The notes beneath the pieces are model-generated. The model did no database searches. It worked only from the letters and a program-made list of their open reading frames with translations, and was not told the DNA's origin. A DNA stretch of 64,000 bases from an uncultured Luminiphilus sp. (GTDB taxonomy: Bacteria; Pseudomonadota; Gammaproteobacteria; Pseudomonadales; Halieaceae), in NCBI GenBank assembly GCA_938091995.1, contig CALKNZ010000001.1, positions 32,533 through 96,532 on the forward strand, read 5' to 3'. Of the stretch, positions 9,923 through 20,206 are shown in pieces (position 1 is the first letter of the stretch; each line of letters starts with the position of its first letter). The position numbers and the translations under genes were made by a program.

Positions 9923-10639
9923 GTGGCGAGCGAAAAAATATATAAGCGTATCCTCCTCAAGCTCAGTGGTGAGGCCCTTACCGGTGACGAAGCCTTTGGT
10001 ATAGATCCCAAAATTTTAGATCAGCTCGCCCTTGAGGTGGGTCAATTGGTTGGTATTGGCGTACAAGTAGGCCTTGTTGTTGGCGGGGGCAATCTTTTTC
10101 GCGGCAAAGCGCTGCAAGAAGCTGGCCTCGACCGAGTGACTGGTGATCATATGGGGATGCTGGCCACCGTCATGAACGCTCTGGCACTCCGCGATGCCCT
10201 AGAACGTTCCAATATTGCGACTCAGGTGATGTCGGCCATCCCTATGAGTGGTGTGGTCGATCATTATGACCGGCGAAAAGCCATCCGAGCATTATCTAAT
10301 GGTGATGTCGTCATTTTCACCGCTGGGACAGGTAACCCATTCTTTACTACCGATTCGGCGGCCTGTTTGCGCGGCATTGAAATTAACGCCAACCTTGTCT
10401 TGAAAGCGACGAAAGTTGACGGTGTTTACAGCGCGGATCCTATGAAAGATGCGTCAGCGGAGCGTTATGATCAGCTGACCTTTGATCAGGTCTTGGATCG
10501 TAAGCTCGAGGTCATGGATCTGACAGCAATCTGCTTGTGCCGTGATCATAATTTACCCGTTCGTGTCTTCGATATGGCACAGCGTGGTGCGCTGCTCAGC
10601 ATTGTGCGCGGTGGCTCAGAGGGTACTTTGATTAGTTGA
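9923..10639 (+). CDS. pyrH: UMP kinase
   Basis: UMP kinase phosphorylates UMP to UDP in pyrimidine nucleotide synthesis; it is a hexameric amino-acid-kinase-fold enzyme. Seen are [11 protein letters not shown] near the N-terminus, [24 protein letters not shown] and the uridine-site aspartate region [14 protein letters not shown]. The start is GTG at 9923, with a strong AGGAGAAGG at 9911-9919. It is 238 residues long, as expected. It is transcribed with frr, 46 bases downstream. Confidence 0.97.
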   Translation: MASEKIYKRILLKLSGEALTGDEAFGIDPKILDQLALEVGQLVGIGVQVGLVVGGGNLFRGKALQEAGLDRVTGDHMGMLATVMNALALRDALERSNIATQVMSAIPMSGVVDHYDRRKAIRALSNGDVVIFTAGTGNPFFTTDSAACLRGIEINANLVLKATKVDGVYSADPMKDASAERYDQLTFDQVLDRKLEVMDLTAICLCRDHNLPVRVFDMAQRGALLSIVRGGSEGTLIS

Positions 10640-10685
10640 TGAGTGGTCTTGGTTAGCAGACCGTTGCGATACAGGGAATAAAATC

Positions 10686-11243
10686 ATGATTGACGATATT
10701 CGCATTGAGACTGAAGAACGAATGGTGAAAGCCTTGGATGCTTTGGGGCACCACTTCAATAAGATTCGGACCGGGCGGGCCCATCCCAGCCTGCTTGACG
10801 GCATCAAAGCAGAATATTATGGGGCACTCACGCCCTTAAACCAGTTGGCAAATATCACCGTTGAGGACGCCCGTACGTTGGCCGTTAGCGCTTTTGATAA
10901 AAGCATGACACCCACGATTGAAAAGGCGATCTTGAAATCCGATTTGGGTTTGAACCCCGCGACTGCCGGGGATGTGATGCGCATTCCTATGCCCATGTTG
11001 ACGGAGGAAACCCGGCGTGGGTTTATTAAACAGGCCAGGGCTGAGGCGGAGTCTGGCCGGGTTTCGATACGCAGTGCTCGGCGTGACGCAAACGGCATGC
11101 TCAAGGAATTGCTCAAGGATAAAGAGATTTCAGAAGATGACGAGCGTCGTGCTCAGGAGGTCATCCAGAAGTTGACGGACAGTTTTGTCGCCAAAGTCGA
11201 GGACGCTTTGGCTGCGAAAGAAACTGATCTGATGGAAATTTGA
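10686..11243 (+). CDS. frr: Ribosome recycling factor
   Basis: RRF splits the post-termination ribosome together with EF-G. The 185-residue product shows the family pattern: N-terminal helix with [21 protein letters not shown], the small domain with [14 protein letters not shown], and the C-terminal helices with [11 protein letters not shown] and [17 protein letters not shown]. The ATG start and length match E. coli RRF (185). Position between pyrH and uppS is the conserved gammaproteobacterial order. Confidence 0.97.
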   Translation: MIDDIRIETEERMVKALDALGHHFNKIRTGRAHPSLLDGIKAEYYGALTPLNQLANITVEDARTLAVSAFDKSMTPTIEKAILKSDLGLNPATAGDVMRIPMPMLTEETRRGFIKQARAEAESGRVSIRSARRDANGMLKELLKDKEISEDDERRAQEVIQKLTDSFVAKVEDALAAKETDLMEI

Positions 11244-11263
11244 GCGCGGTTTTTGCTTAGACG

Positions 11264-12046
11264 ATGAATAAGCCCTTCCCATCTAATCTTATTAAGTGGC
11301 GGCCAGATCCCAGGCATATTGCCATTATCATGGACGGTAACGGTCGCTGGGCGAGTCGGCGGGGACTTCCTGTTCCTGCGGGACACCGCGCAGGGGTTGA
11401 GGCAGTGCGAGCGGCACTGAAAACATGCAAGCAAAAAGGCATAGAAGTACTCACGCTCTTTGCTTTTAGCAGTGAGAACTGGGGCCGGCCTGAGACTGAG
11501 GTTCGAGCACTTATGGCGCTTCTCTGTCATTACTTGCGGAAAGAGGTTGAGCAGCTTCAACGTGACAACGTTCGCCTGCGCTTTATCGGGCGACGAGATC
11601 GTTTAAGCTGTCGTCTGCAGCGGCTGATAGGCCGTAGTGAAGACATAACCGCAGCTAATACCGGTGCCACGTTAGTGCTAGCCGTCGATTATGGCGGTCA
11701 GTGGGATGTTCTAGATGCTGTAAAGGCGCTAGCTGGTGAGGTGGCTAAGGGCACCTTATCGGCTGAGGATATTGATTCAAGCCGTTTTGAGCAGGCGCTC
11801 TCTCTGGGTGATTTGCCCCCCCCCGATCTGTGTATCCGCACGGGCGGTGATGCGCGTATTTCTAATTTTATGCTTTGGCAGCTGGCATATACCGAGTTTT
11901 ATTTTGCGGAGGCACTTTGGCCTGATTTCGATGAGGCCGCCTTAACACGCGCCATTGAGGACTTTCAGGGTCGTGAACGTCGCTTTGGATTGCGCCGCAG
12001 TGAAGAGATCTTCGAACAACCACTGGATCCTAACGGGAGCGCCTGA
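11264..12046 (+). CDS. uppS: Undecaprenyl diphosphate synthase
   Basis: UppS adds eight isoprene units to farnesyl diphosphate to make the C55 lipid carrier for peptidoglycan and O-antigen. The active-site aspartate lies in HIAIIMDGNGRWASRRG, and the C-terminal RTGGDARISNFMLWQLAYTE motif is complete. The 260-residue length is normal. The cdsA start follows two bases after the stop. Confidence 0.97.
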   Translation: MNKPFPSNLIKWRPDPRHIAIIMDGNGRWASRRGLPVPAGHRAGVEAVRAALKTCKQKGIEVLTLFAFSSENWGRPETEVRALMALLCHYLRKEVEQLQRDNVRLRFIGRRDRLSCRLQRLIGRSEDITAANTGATLVLAVDYGGQWDVLDAVKALAGEVAKGTLSAEDIDSSRFEQALSLGDLPPPDLCIRTGGDARISNFMLWQLAYTEFYFAEALWPDFDEAALTRAIEDFQGRERRFGLRRSEEIFEQPLDPNGSA

Positions 12047-12048
12047 TA

Positions 12049-12885
12049 GTGCTGCGCCAGAGAGTAATCACAGGCGTGATTTTGGCAGGGGCTTTTTTGG
12101 CGGCTGTTCTTTTCTTGCCCCTTGAAGTTGTGGCCGTAATTTTTGGAGCGGTTTCTGCCGCCGGTGCGTGGGAGTGGAGCGGCCTGTCCGGTATGAAAAC
12201 CGCGGTAGGCCGTGCCCTTTACACTTTGCTCTACATGGTTTTTTTGATGACGCTTTGGTTCGTGTTTGCCCCAGGCGAGTCTCCGTCTCCCGATGTATTT
12301 CAGCCGTGGCTTGGTATTGCCTGCTTCTTTTGGTCTGTTGTCATGCTCATGGTTGAGAGCTATCCAGGCACTGCATGGGTTTGGCGCACACAGATCAGTC
12401 GCGCATTCGCCGGCTTATTCATCCTGGCGACCACATGGTTGTCGACTATTTTTTTGCTCACCCTATCCAGCGGTACCTGGCTGCTTGTTTTGCTGGTGCT
12501 GGCGGTGGCTGTGGCCGATATTGCCGCTTACTTTGCCGGTCGTCGCTGGGGACGTCATAAACTGGCTGTCAGAGTAAGCCCTGGAAAAACCTGGGAAGGC
12601 TTTTGGGGAGGCGTTACCTCGGTCGTGGCACTATCCCTAATCATCGCTTACGTTTTACCCAACCATATGGCACATCTGTCGGTGATCACTTTGGTGCTCA
12701 TGGGTCTTGCAGTTGCGGGTGCATCCGTACTGGGTGACCTCACCGTTAGTATGGTGAAGCGCGAAACTGGCGTTAAGGATTCAGGCAAGCTGCTTCCCGG
12801 TCATGGTGGCCTTTTGGATAGGATAGATGGCTTGTGCGCTGCGGCGCCTGTTTTTGCGTTGGGTTTACTCCTTGCGGGCTACTGA
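12049..12885 (+). CDS. cdsA: Phosphatidate cytidylyltransferase (CDP-diglyceride synthase)
   Basis: CdsA makes CDP-diacylglycerol, the precursor of membrane phospholipids. The protein is highly hydrophobic with about eight membrane segments and carries the family signature near the C-terminus (SMVKRETGVKDSGKLLPGHG followed by GLLDRIDG). Start is GTG at 12049, with a GGGAG site about ten bases upstream and two bases after the uppS stop. Length (278 residues) fits the family. Confidence 0.96.
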   Translation: MLRQRVITGVILAGAFLAAVLFLPLEVVAVIFGAVSAAGAWEWSGLSGMKTAVGRALYTLLYMVFLMTLWFVFAPGESPSPDVFQPWLGIACFFWSVVMLMVESYPGTAWVWRTQISRAFAGLFILATTWLSTIFLLTLSSGTWLLVLLVLAVAVADIAAYFAGRRWGRHKLAVRVSPGKTWEGFWGGVTSVVALSLIIAYVLPNHMAHLSVITLVLMGLAVAGASVLGDLTVSMVKRETGVKDSGKLLPGHGGLLDRIDGLCAAAPVFALGLLLAGY

Positions 12886-12886
12886 G

Positions 12887-14077
12887 GTGAAACAGGTCGT
12901 TGTATTAGGGGCCACGGGATCGATAGGTTTGAGCACCCTTGATGTACTCAACCGTCATACAGATCGCTTCAACCTTCACACCATTACGGCTAACCGCTCT
13001 GTCGAAAAAATGCTGGAACTGGTGCTGGCTTATGAGCCCCAGCAAGCGATCATGGCATGCCCTGATGCTGCAGAGGAGTTAGCGTCTCGACTGCCGGTTG
13101 AGTCCCCTACGCGGGTGCTGGGTGGCGAGCAGGCCCTGATTGATGCGGCTTCAGCCAGTGACGTCGATGTGGTCATGGCTGCCATTGTTGGCTTTGCTGG
13201 CCTGCGACCCACATTGGCCGCTGCAGAACACGGCAAGCGGCTCCTTCTGGCTAACAAAGAAGCCTTGGTTAGTGCGGGTGGTGTTTTTATGGAAGCCGCG
13301 CGTGCCGGTGGTGCTACGTTGCTGCCAATCGATAGCGAGCATAATGCGATGTTTCAATGTATCCCGGCGAATAGCCGGGGTCGTCCCTACACTGCGGGGG
13401 TGGAGAAGATTTTACTCACCGCTTCAGGAGGGCCTTTTCGAGGGCGCAGCCGCAGTGAGTTGGCGGGCGTAACACCGGAGCAAGCCTGTGCGCATCCTAA
13501 CTGGTCTATGGGTCGCAAAATATCGGTGGACTCAGCAACACTGCTAAACAAGGGGCTAGAACTGGCAGAGGCGTGCTGGTTGTTTGATTGCACGCCGGAT
13601 GATATTGATGTGGTGGTTCATCCCCAGAGTATTATCCATTCATTGGTCCGCTACGACGATGGTTCTGTGCTTGCACAGCTGGGAAACCCTGATATGCGCA
13701 CGCCAATCGCCTATGGCTTATCCTGGCCTGAGCGTATCGATGCCGGTGTTTCTCCCTTAGATTTGATCAGCTTGGCTCAACTCGACTTTGAAGCTCCTGA
13801 TTTGGATGCCTTTCCCTGCCTTCGATTGGCACAAGAAGCGATAACCCAGCCCGGCGGTATGTGCGTCCTTAATGCCGCCAATGAGATCGCGGTTGCCGCA
13901 TTTTTGGAGGGCCAGTTGACATTTACAGGTATTGATAAGGTGATAGCACATACCCTTGAGAAGGTCCCCAGCGTCGAGCCGGAAAATCTAGAGGGGGTTG
14001 AGGCCCTCGATGGTCGCGCAAGGGTCTGTGCTCAAGAGCGTGTTGAACAGCTAGAACGCGACACGGGAGGTGTCTGA
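12887..14077 (+). CDS. dxr: 1-deoxy-D-xylulose 5-phosphate reductoisomerase
   Basis: Dxr makes MEP from DXP in the non-mevalonate isoprenoid pathway, using NADPH. The Rossmann motif VLGATGSIG follows the start directly, and the metal- and substrate-binding segment LLPIDSEHNAMFQC and NWSMGRKISVDSATLLNKG are present. I choose the GTG at 12887, one base after the cdsA stop, because the conserved N-terminus begins there; an upstream frame from 12827 lies inside cdsA. The result is 396 residues. It feeds the isoprenoid units that UppS, encoded just upstream, consumes. Confidence 0.96.
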   Translation: MKQVVVLGATGSIGLSTLDVLNRHTDRFNLHTITANRSVEKMLELVLAYEPQQAIMACPDAAEELASRLPVESPTRVLGGEQALIDAASASDVDVVMAAIVGFAGLRPTLAAAEHGKRLLLANKEALVSAGGVFMEAARAGGATLLPIDSEHNAMFQCIPANSRGRPYTAGVEKILLTASGGPFRGRSRSELAGVTPEQACAHPNWSMGRKISVDSATLLNKGLELAEACWLFDCTPDDIDVVVHPQSIIHSLVRYDDGSVLAQLGNPDMRTPIAYGLSWPERIDAGVSPLDLISLAQLDFEAPDLDAFPCLRLAQEAITQPGGMCVLNAANEIAVAAFLEGQLTFTGIDKVIAHTLEKVPSVEPENLEGVEALDGRARVCAQERVEQLERDTGGV

Positions 14078-14081
14078 AGTT

Positions 14082-15434
14082 ATGGATTTGCTGTGGACAA
14101 TCCTGATGGCGCTGATAACGCTGGGTATTTTGGTCGCTTTTCATGAATACGGCCATTTTTGGGTCGCTAGGCGTTGCGGTGTCAAGGTACTGCGGTTTTC
14201 TGTGGGCTTCGGTACGCCAGTGTGGCGGACACAGGATGCTCAGGGTACTGAGTTCACCGTCGCAGCTATTCCTTTGGGCGGGTATGTCAAAATGCTCGAC
14301 GAGCGCGAGGGCGAGGTTGATGCGAGTGAATTGCACCGGGCCTTTAACCGACAGTCTGTCTGGGCGCGCATTGCAATTGTTAGTGCAGGACCTTTGGCCA
14401 ATTTTCTGCTGGCGATTTTTGTTTTCTGGATACTATTCCTTGGCGGTGAGAAAGGCATGGTGCCCATTGTCGATAGCATTGAACCTGATTCGCCGGCTTA
14501 CTTTGCCGGCATCGAAGTGGGTCAAGAAATCACCAGTATTGATGGCAGGGCCACGCCTACGATTAACGCACTGAGTTTTCGATTACTGGAGCGTCTGGGC
14601 GACTCCGGATTTATTGAGGTTGGAGCTCGCTATTCGGGCTCAGAGGTTCAGTACAGTTCAAATGCACCGATTAATCGTTGGCTTGCAGGCGTTGAGGCCC
14701 CTAATCCTATTGCCGGGCTGGGTGTTGGTCTGGCTTTCCCCACGGTCCTACCTATTGTTGAAAGCACCCTCGAAGAGTCTCCCGCCCAGACTGCCGGATT
14801 CCTGCCAGGGGATCGTATTATTTCTGCCGACAAAACCCCTATGCCGACGTGGTCAGACTGGGTGGATTACGTCCGTGCCAGGCCCGGGCAGTCCATCGCC
14901 GTGGTCGTTGAGCGAGATAGACTGGAGATGGCGCTTACCCTAACCCCGGTTAAAAAGCTGTTGAATGGCGAGACTATTGGCAGCGTTGGCATGGCTGTCC
15001 GTACGCCGGAGATTCCTCCAGAGAGCCTGCGAGTGTTCGATAGAGGTCCTATTGATGCGCTGTTTGCGGCACTGCAACGAACTTATGATCTGATCGCGTT
15101 TACATTTGAGTCGATTTTAAAGATGCTTCAGGGTCTCATTTCAACGGCAAATTTATCCGGTCCTATTACGATCGCGCAGGTTGCCGCATCGTCAGCAGAG
15201 TCAGGTTGGCAGTCTTGGTTGGGTTTTCTGGCGTTGTTGAGCATTTCTTTGGGCGCGCTGAACTTATTGCCCATACCGATTCTTGACGGTGGTCATTTGT
15301 TGTTTTACACCATAGAAGCCCTTACCGGACGTGCTGTTCCTGAGCGCATTCAAGGATGGGGATATCAAATGGGATTAATAATGGTGATGAGTCTCATGGC
15401 CTTTGCCCTGTATAATGACTTCAGTCGGCTTTAA
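14082..15434 (+). CDS. rseP: Site-2 intramembrane metalloprotease RseP
   Basis: RseP cleaves RseA in the membrane to release sigma E, and clears signal peptides. The zinc motif HEYGH lies in the first membrane helix, two PDZ domains occupy the middle (one around VDSIEPDSPAYFAGIEVGQE), and the C-terminal NLLPIPILDGGH supplies the third ligand. The start ATG at 14082 follows GGAGG by about 11 bases; a GTG at 14070 overlapping the dxr end is an alternative. The product is 450 residues, as in E. coli. BamA, a main client of sigma E control, follows. Confidence 0.96.
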   Translation: MDLLWTILMALITLGILVAFHEYGHFWVARRCGVKVLRFSVGFGTPVWRTQDAQGTEFTVAAIPLGGYVKMLDEREGEVDASELHRAFNRQSVWARIAIVSAGPLANFLLAIFVFWILFLGGEKGMVPIVDSIEPDSPAYFAGIEVGQEITSIDGRATPTINALSFRLLERLGDSGFIEVGARYSGSEVQYSSNAPINRWLAGVEAPNPIAGLGVGLAFPTVLPIVESTLEESPAQTAGFLPGDRIISADKTPMPTWSDWVDYVRARPGQSIAVVVERDRLEMALTLTPVKKLLNGETIGSVGMAVRTPEIPPESLRVFDRGPIDALFAALQRTYDLIAFTFESILKMLQGLISTANLSGPITIAQVAASSAESGWQSWLGFLALLSISLGALNLLPIPILDGGHLLFYTIEALTGRAVPERIQGWGYQMGLIMVMSLMAFALYNDFSRL

Positions 15435-15546
15435 ATGGGTTGTATTGTCGGTTGTGCGGTGTGCTTAAGGGTTTGCGCATCGAGTCGGCTTTGTTACCGA
15501 TCGCACTTATTAGGCGCGACGGTTTTGTGGGAGAGAGCATCTTTTG

Positions 15547-18168
15547 ATGTGTTTCGCTAAAAGTAAAAATAAAACAGAACGCTTTATTCCAGCGCTATTA
15601 ATAGCGCTGCTCAGTATGCTGCCTATAACTTCACAGGCGCAGGCTGAGGCTTTCAGTATCAGCGATATTCGCGTCGAGGGATTACAGCGAATTTCTCCTG
15701 GAAGCGTTTTCGCGGCCCTACCTGTTGGCGTTGGCGATGTGGCAGATACCTATGCAATCAGAGCATCGGCTAAGAATTTGTTTGCGACGGGCAATTTTGA
15801 TGATATTTCCATCGGCCGCGATGGTTCCGTTTTGGTGGTTACCGTTGCCGAGCGCCCCAGCATTAGCGAGATCACGATTGATGGTAATAAGGCCATCGAA
15901 ACCGAGGCATTACTCGACGGCTTAAAAGGAGCGGGACTGTCTGTTGGTAATGTATTTCAGCGCTCAACATTAGAAGGGATGCAGCTGGAACTGCAGCGGC
16001 AGTATGTTCTTCAGGGCCGCTACGATGCCAGAATCGAGGCCGAGGTTATCCCCGAGCCAAGAAATCGTGTGTCGATTGCTATCGATGTTAATGAGGGAAC
16101 GGTTGCGACCATTAAACACATCAATGTCGTTGGCAACACCGTTTACGACGATGAGCAACTTCGAGATCTTTTTGAGCTAAAGACAACCGGTTGGCTTTCT
16201 TTCTTCACCAGCGACGATAAATACTCAAAAGAAAAACTGACTTCCGATTTTGAAGCCCTTAGTTCTTATTATCTTGATCGTGGCTATCTTGAGTTCAATA
16301 TTGATTCCACCCAGATTGCGATCTCTCCAGGTATGGAAGCGGTCTACATTACCGCTAACGTTACCGAAGGCGATAAATTTACGGTTAGTGAAGTCGGGCT
16401 TTCGGGCGACCTGGTTCTCCCCGAAGACGACCTCAAGCGCTTTTTGCTCGTGCAACCGGGTCAGGTTTACTCGCAAACGTTAATCACGACGACGGAAGAG
16501 TATCTAACCCGTCGTCTTGGTAATGAGGGGTACAACTTCGCGACGGTCACGGGTATTCCCGAGGTAGAGGAAGACAGCAAGGTCAAGATCAAGTTTTTTG
16601 TTGACCCGGGTAAAAGAACCTACGTTCGACGCATTGATTTTAGCGGCAACCTCGACACCTCTGATGATGTGCTTCGCAGAGAGATGCGTCAGATGGAGTC
16701 AGCGCCAGCCTCGGCATCAGCCATTGAGCAGGGCCGAATTCGTTTGCAGCGCTTGGGATTCTTCAAAACGGTGGAGGCCGAAACTGAAGAGGTGCCCGGA
16801 TATGATGACCTTATTGATGTGGAATACACGGTAACTGAGCAATCTTTCGGCTCTATTGGTGGCAGCATTGGTTACGCACAGGATGCCGGACTGATATTGG
16901 GCCTAAACTTACAGCAGAATAATTTTCTAGGCACTGGACGCCGGGTGGGTGTGAACCTTAACTCTTCGCGGTACCAAGATGTGATCAGTTTAAATTATAC
17001 CAATCCTTACTTCACTGAGGACGGCGTGAGCCGGGGCTTCAGTGTCTTTTATCGGAAGACGGATCTCTCCGAGATTAACGTGGCCAGCTATACCACTGAT
17101 ACGGTGGGCGCCAATATGAACTTTGGATACCCGATCAGTGAGACACAGCGGTTGGGCTTTTCATTTGGCGTGACGGATACCAAAATCACAGCGGGGCAGT
17201 ACGCAGTGCAGGAGATAAAATCCAGCCCGCGTTTGGAGCCGCAAGTCGAAAACTGGTATGAAAGTACGCTGCAGGCCGATGGCACTTACGCCGCGGCAGA
17301 AGTTCTACGCCCCATTTCAGAGTTGCCGATTACTGCCTTAACCCTCCCGGGTCAGCTGGGATTTCTAGATCTCAATGGTGATGAGTATCTGAACTTCAGC
17401 GTGACTGGATCATGGTTGCAGTCGACTCTGAACCGCGGACAGTTGGCCAACCGAGGGGTGTCTCAGTCTGTGGCTCTTGAGGTTGCCGTACCCCTGTCAG
17501 ATTTAGAGTTCTATAAGCTCACTTATCGCGGTGAAATTTATCTGCCGGTTTATCAGGAGTTTGTGCTTCATTTGCGTGGTGAACTAGGTTACGGCGGCGG
17601 TTATGGCGATACGAGTGAGCTACCGTTCTACGAACATTTCTTCGCTGGGGGCTTTGGTTCGGTTCGCGGATTTGAGGCCAATACGCTGGGTCCACGCAGT
17701 ACGCCACCGCTGATATATAACTCCAACAGTCCAATTACCCAGATTGATGAAAACGGTAATCCCACTCAGGTAGGTGGCCCATCGGGACGAGGTTTTGGCT
17801 ACGTCGTCGATCCTCGGACGGGTAAACTCATCGTACAGCCGATTTCTACAAGGCCCGATCCATTCGGTGGTAATGTGCTCGCTGAGGGCAGTGCGGAACT
17901 TTTATTCCCTATGCCATTCATCAAGGACCGAAGCTCACTTCGTTCAGCTTTCTTCTTCGACGTGGGCAACGTATTTAACACTAACTGTCGCGGCAATCAG
18001 ATTAACTGTTTTGATGTCGATGCCGGTGAGCTGCGTTATTCTGTGGGTATCGGTGTGACTTGGCTGTCGGGCTTCGGTCCGCTCACATTTAGCTTGGCTA
18101 AGCCACTGAATGCCAGCGAGATCGATGAACGTGAAGTGTTCCAGTTTACTCTGGGTAGAAGTTTCTAA
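15547..18168 (+). CDS. bamA: Outer membrane protein assembly factor BamA
   Basis: BamA is the central beta-barrel of the complex that folds outer membrane proteins. There is a signal peptide ending near AQAEAF, five POTRA domains from about residue 35 to 430, and a C-terminal barrel. The barrel has the lid-loop motif FGSVRGFEA and the usual terminal phenylalanine (QFTLGRSF). At 873 residues it is longer than E. coli BamA (810); the extra length seems to be in barrel loops. The ATG at 15547 has GGGAGAG ten bases upstream; a TTG lies immediately before it. Skp follows after 29 bases. Confidence 0.96.
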   Translation: MCFAKSKNKTERFIPALLIALLSMLPITSQAQAEAFSISDIRVEGLQRISPGSVFAALPVGVGDVADTYAIRASAKNLFATGNFDDISIGRDGSVLVVTVAERPSISEITIDGNKAIETEALLDGLKGAGLSVGNVFQRSTLEGMQLELQRQYVLQGRYDARIEAEVIPEPRNRVSIAIDVNEGTVATIKHINVVGNTVYDDEQLRDLFELKTTGWLSFFTSDDKYSKEKLTSDFEALSSYYLDRGYLEFNIDSTQIAISPGMEAVYITANVTEGDKFTVSEVGLSGDLVLPEDDLKRFLLVQPGQVYSQTLITTTEEYLTRRLGNEGYNFATVTGIPEVEEDSKVKIKFFVDPGKRTYVRRIDFSGNLDTSDDVLRREMRQMESAPASASAIEQGRIRLQRLGFFKTVEAETEEVPGYDDLIDVEYTVTEQSFGSIGGSIGYAQDAGLILGLNLQQNNFLGTGRRVGVNLNSSRYQDVISLNYTNPYFTEDGVSRGFSVFYRKTDLSEINVASYTTDTVGANMNFGYPISETQRLGFSFGVTDTKITAGQYAVQEIKSSPRLEPQVENWYESTLQADGTYAAAEVLRPISELPITALTLPGQLGFLDLNGDEYLNFSVTGSWLQSTLNRGQLANRGVSQSVALEVAVPLSDLEFYKLTYRGEIYLPVYQEFVLHLRGELGYGGGYGDTSELPFYEHFFAGGFGSVRGFEANTLGPRSTPPLIYNSNSPITQIDENGNPTQVGGPSGRGFGYVVDPRTGKLIVQPISTRPDPFGGNVLAEGSAELLFPMPFIKDRSSLRSAFFFDVGNVFNTNCRGNQINCFDVDAGELRYSVGIGVTWLSGFGPLTFSLAKPLNASEIDEREVFQFTLGRSF

Positions 18169-18197
18169 TTAAAAAAACTCTGTTAAGGGAGGTTGTT

Positions 18198-18719
18198 GTG
18201 AAACCATTCAATAAATTCTTAGTGTCTGCGGCACTTTTGGTGCTACCTACGCTAGCGATGGCTCAAGGTAAAATTGCAGTCGTTAATCTTGAGGAAGCGA
18301 TTCTTCAAACTGATCTGGCACAACAGCGCTTGACTGAGTTTGAAAAGAATGAAGATTTTACCAGTGATAAAAATGAATTTGAGAACCTGCGTGAAGAACT
18401 CGATAAGCTCGTGCAGGACTTTCAACGTGATCAAGCCGCAATGAGCGAAGATCAGATGGTCGCTGCCCGACAAAAGATCTCGAGTAAGAATTCCGACCTG
18501 GAATACGTTGCTAAAAAGCTGCAGACCCTGCAACAACAGAACGCACAGCGGGTATTTCAAGAGCTCGCACCGAAAGCTCGCGAAGTTCTTCGGGATATTA
18601 TTACCACCGAGCAAATCGGCTTGCTACTGCAACAGCAGGGTGTTATCCATGCTGACCTTGGGTACAGCATTACCGCTAAGGTCACGGATAAGCTAAATCA
18701 GTTGCCTGCTGACGAGTGA
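18198..18719 (+). CDS. skp: Periplasmic chaperone Skp/OmpH family
   Basis: Skp holds unfolded outer membrane proteins on their way to BamA. The 173-residue product has a cleavable signal peptide (LLVLPTLAMAQ) followed by the typical KIAVVNLEEAI strand and a long charged helical region (about residues 45-130) that forms the tentacles. The start is GTG at 18198 with GGGAGG just upstream. Position between bamA and lpxD is standard. Confidence 0.94.
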   Translation: MKPFNKFLVSAALLVLPTLAMAQGKIAVVNLEEAILQTDLAQQRLTEFEKNEDFTSDKNEFENLREELDKLVQDFQRDQAAMSEDQMVAARQKISSKNSDLEYVAKKLQTLQQQNAQRVFQELAPKAREVLRDIITTEQIGLLLQQQGVIHADLGYSITAKVTDKLNQLPADE

Positions 18720-18731
18720 AGTTAACTTCCT

Positions 18732-19772
18732 TTGTTGAAGCTGGGTGACATTGCGAATCGGTTGAATCTTGAACTCCTCGGGGATCCCGATATTGAGCTC
18801 GAGGGTATCGCGCCTCTGACGACTGCTGGGGCCAGCGAGCTAAGCTTCGTGGCTAAACAGATGCATTTATCAGAGGTGACTAACACGAAGGCGGGGGCGC
18901 TCATTTTGCGCCCCGAATGGGCCGAAAACTGGTCGGGCGCGAGTCTTCTTAGTGATGACCCTTACCTCAGCTTTGCCCGCGTTACCCATTTATTTGACGA
19001 CAGGCCGACGGCGCTTTCCGGCGTTCATGAGAGTGCGGTTATTCACGAGACGGTAGTTCTGGGTGCCGACGTCACCGTGGCTGCCAACGTGGTTTTAGAA
19101 CGGGGTGTCGTTGTTGGCGATGGCGCGAACATCGGCGCCGGAGTCTATGTAGGGCACGACAGTCGAATTGGTAGCCACACACGGCTCTACCCCAATGTTG
19201 TTTTGTATCACCGCGTTGCGGTGGGCGATCAGTGCATTATTCATGGCAACACGACAATCGGTGCCGATGGATTTGGGTTCGCCCCTTCTGCGGATGGCTG
19301 GGTAAAGATCTTGCAGCTAGGGGGTGTTCTCATTGGTAACCACGTAGAGATCGGGGCCGGTTGTACGATTGACCGAGGTGCCCTTGAGGATACGGTGATC
19401 GAGGACAACGCTATTTTAGATGATCAGGTGCACATAGGGCATAACGTGCGGGTAGGAGAGAGGACGGGTTTTGCCGCCTGCAGCGGTGTTGGGGGCAGCA
19501 CTGTCATTGGTAGTGACTGTACTTTTGCCGGCATGGTGGGTATTGGTGATCACCTGACAATTGCTGACAACGTCCACGTTAATGGCCAGGGTCGGGTGAG
19601 TAAGTCCTTAGCAGAGCCGGGGCTCTATGCATCGGGAACGCCTATTCAGCCCTATCGTGACTGGAGTAAAAACGCCGTAAGGTTTGAGCAGCTGGCAACC
19701 CTTGCTCGTCGTCTATCGGCATTGGAAAAACAGTTGGCTCAGGTTAACGCGCTCGAGGAGAAAGAGGGATGA
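18732..19772 (+). CDS. lpxD: UDP-3-O-(3-hydroxyacyl)glucosamine N-acyltransferase
   Basis: LpxD adds the second hydroxyacyl chain in lipid A synthesis. The N-terminal uridine-binding domain is followed by a left-handed beta-helix of hexapeptide repeats (about residues 100-290). The catalytic histidine is in [16 protein letters not shown]. The start codon is TTG at 18732 or the adjacent TTG at 18735; the ribosome site is weak, so the exact start is uncertain. It is 346 residues long and overlaps fabZ at its end. Confidence 0.95.
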   Translation: MLKLGDIANRLNLELLGDPDIELEGIAPLTTAGASELSFVAKQMHLSEVTNTKAGALILRPEWAENWSGASLLSDDPYLSFARVTHLFDDRPTALSGVHESAVIHETVVLGADVTVAANVVLERGVVVGDGANIGAGVYVGHDSRIGSHTRLYPNVVLYHRVAVGDQCIIHGNTTIGADGFGFAPSADGWVKILQLGGVLIGNHVEIGAGCTIDRGALEDTVIEDNAILDDQVHIGHNVRVGERTGFAACSGVGGSTVIGSDCTFAGMVGIGDHLTIADNVHVNGQGRVSKSLAEPGLYASGTPIQPYRDWSKNAVRFEQLATLARRLSALEKQLAQVNALEEKEG

Positions 19773-19774
19773 TT

Positions 19775-20203
19775 ATGGATATCGCTGATATTAGGGAACA
19801 TCTCCCTCATCGCTATCCATTTTTGCTGGTCGACAGAGTCGTAGGACTCGAGCTTGGTGAGTCAATACACGCCTACAAAAACTTGAGTATCAACGAGCCT
19901 TATTTTGATGGCCATTTCCCTGAGCAGCCAGTATTTCCAGGCGTATTGCTGGTTGAGGCAATGGCGCAAGCGGCGGGAATTTTAGGCTTTAAAACGATGG
20001 GTAAAACTCCCAAAGATGGTTCGCTTTACTACTTGGTAGGGGTCGACCAACTGCGCTTCAAACGTCCCTGTGTTCCAGGAGACCGTGTAGATCTGTATGC
20101 CAAAATTGTTAGCGAGCGAAGAGGTATCTGGAAGTTTGATGTGCGTTCTGAAGTCGAAGGCGCCATTTGCGCCTCAGCAACCATTTTGTGTGCAGACCGC
20201 TAG
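19775..20203 (+). CDS. fabZ: 3-hydroxyacyl-ACP dehydratase FabZ
   Basis: FabZ dehydrates 3-hydroxyacyl-ACP in fatty acid elongation and competes with lipid A synthesis for that substrate. The hot-dog fold signature is clear: [14 protein letters not shown] with the following [20 protein letters not shown], which holds the catalytic histidine and glutamate. Two in-frame ATGs exist, at 19769 (overlapping the lpxD stop) and 19775. AGAGGG ends directly before 19769, so the second has better spacing. The product is 142 residues. Confidence 0.96.
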   Translation: MDIADIREHLPHRYPFLLVDRVVGLELGESIHAYKNLSINEPYFDGHFPEQPVFPGVLLVEAMAQAAGILGFKTMGKTPKDGSLYYLVGVDQLRFKRPCVPGDRVDLYAKIVSERRGIWKFDVRSEVEGAICASATILCADR

Positions 20204-20206
20204 CTT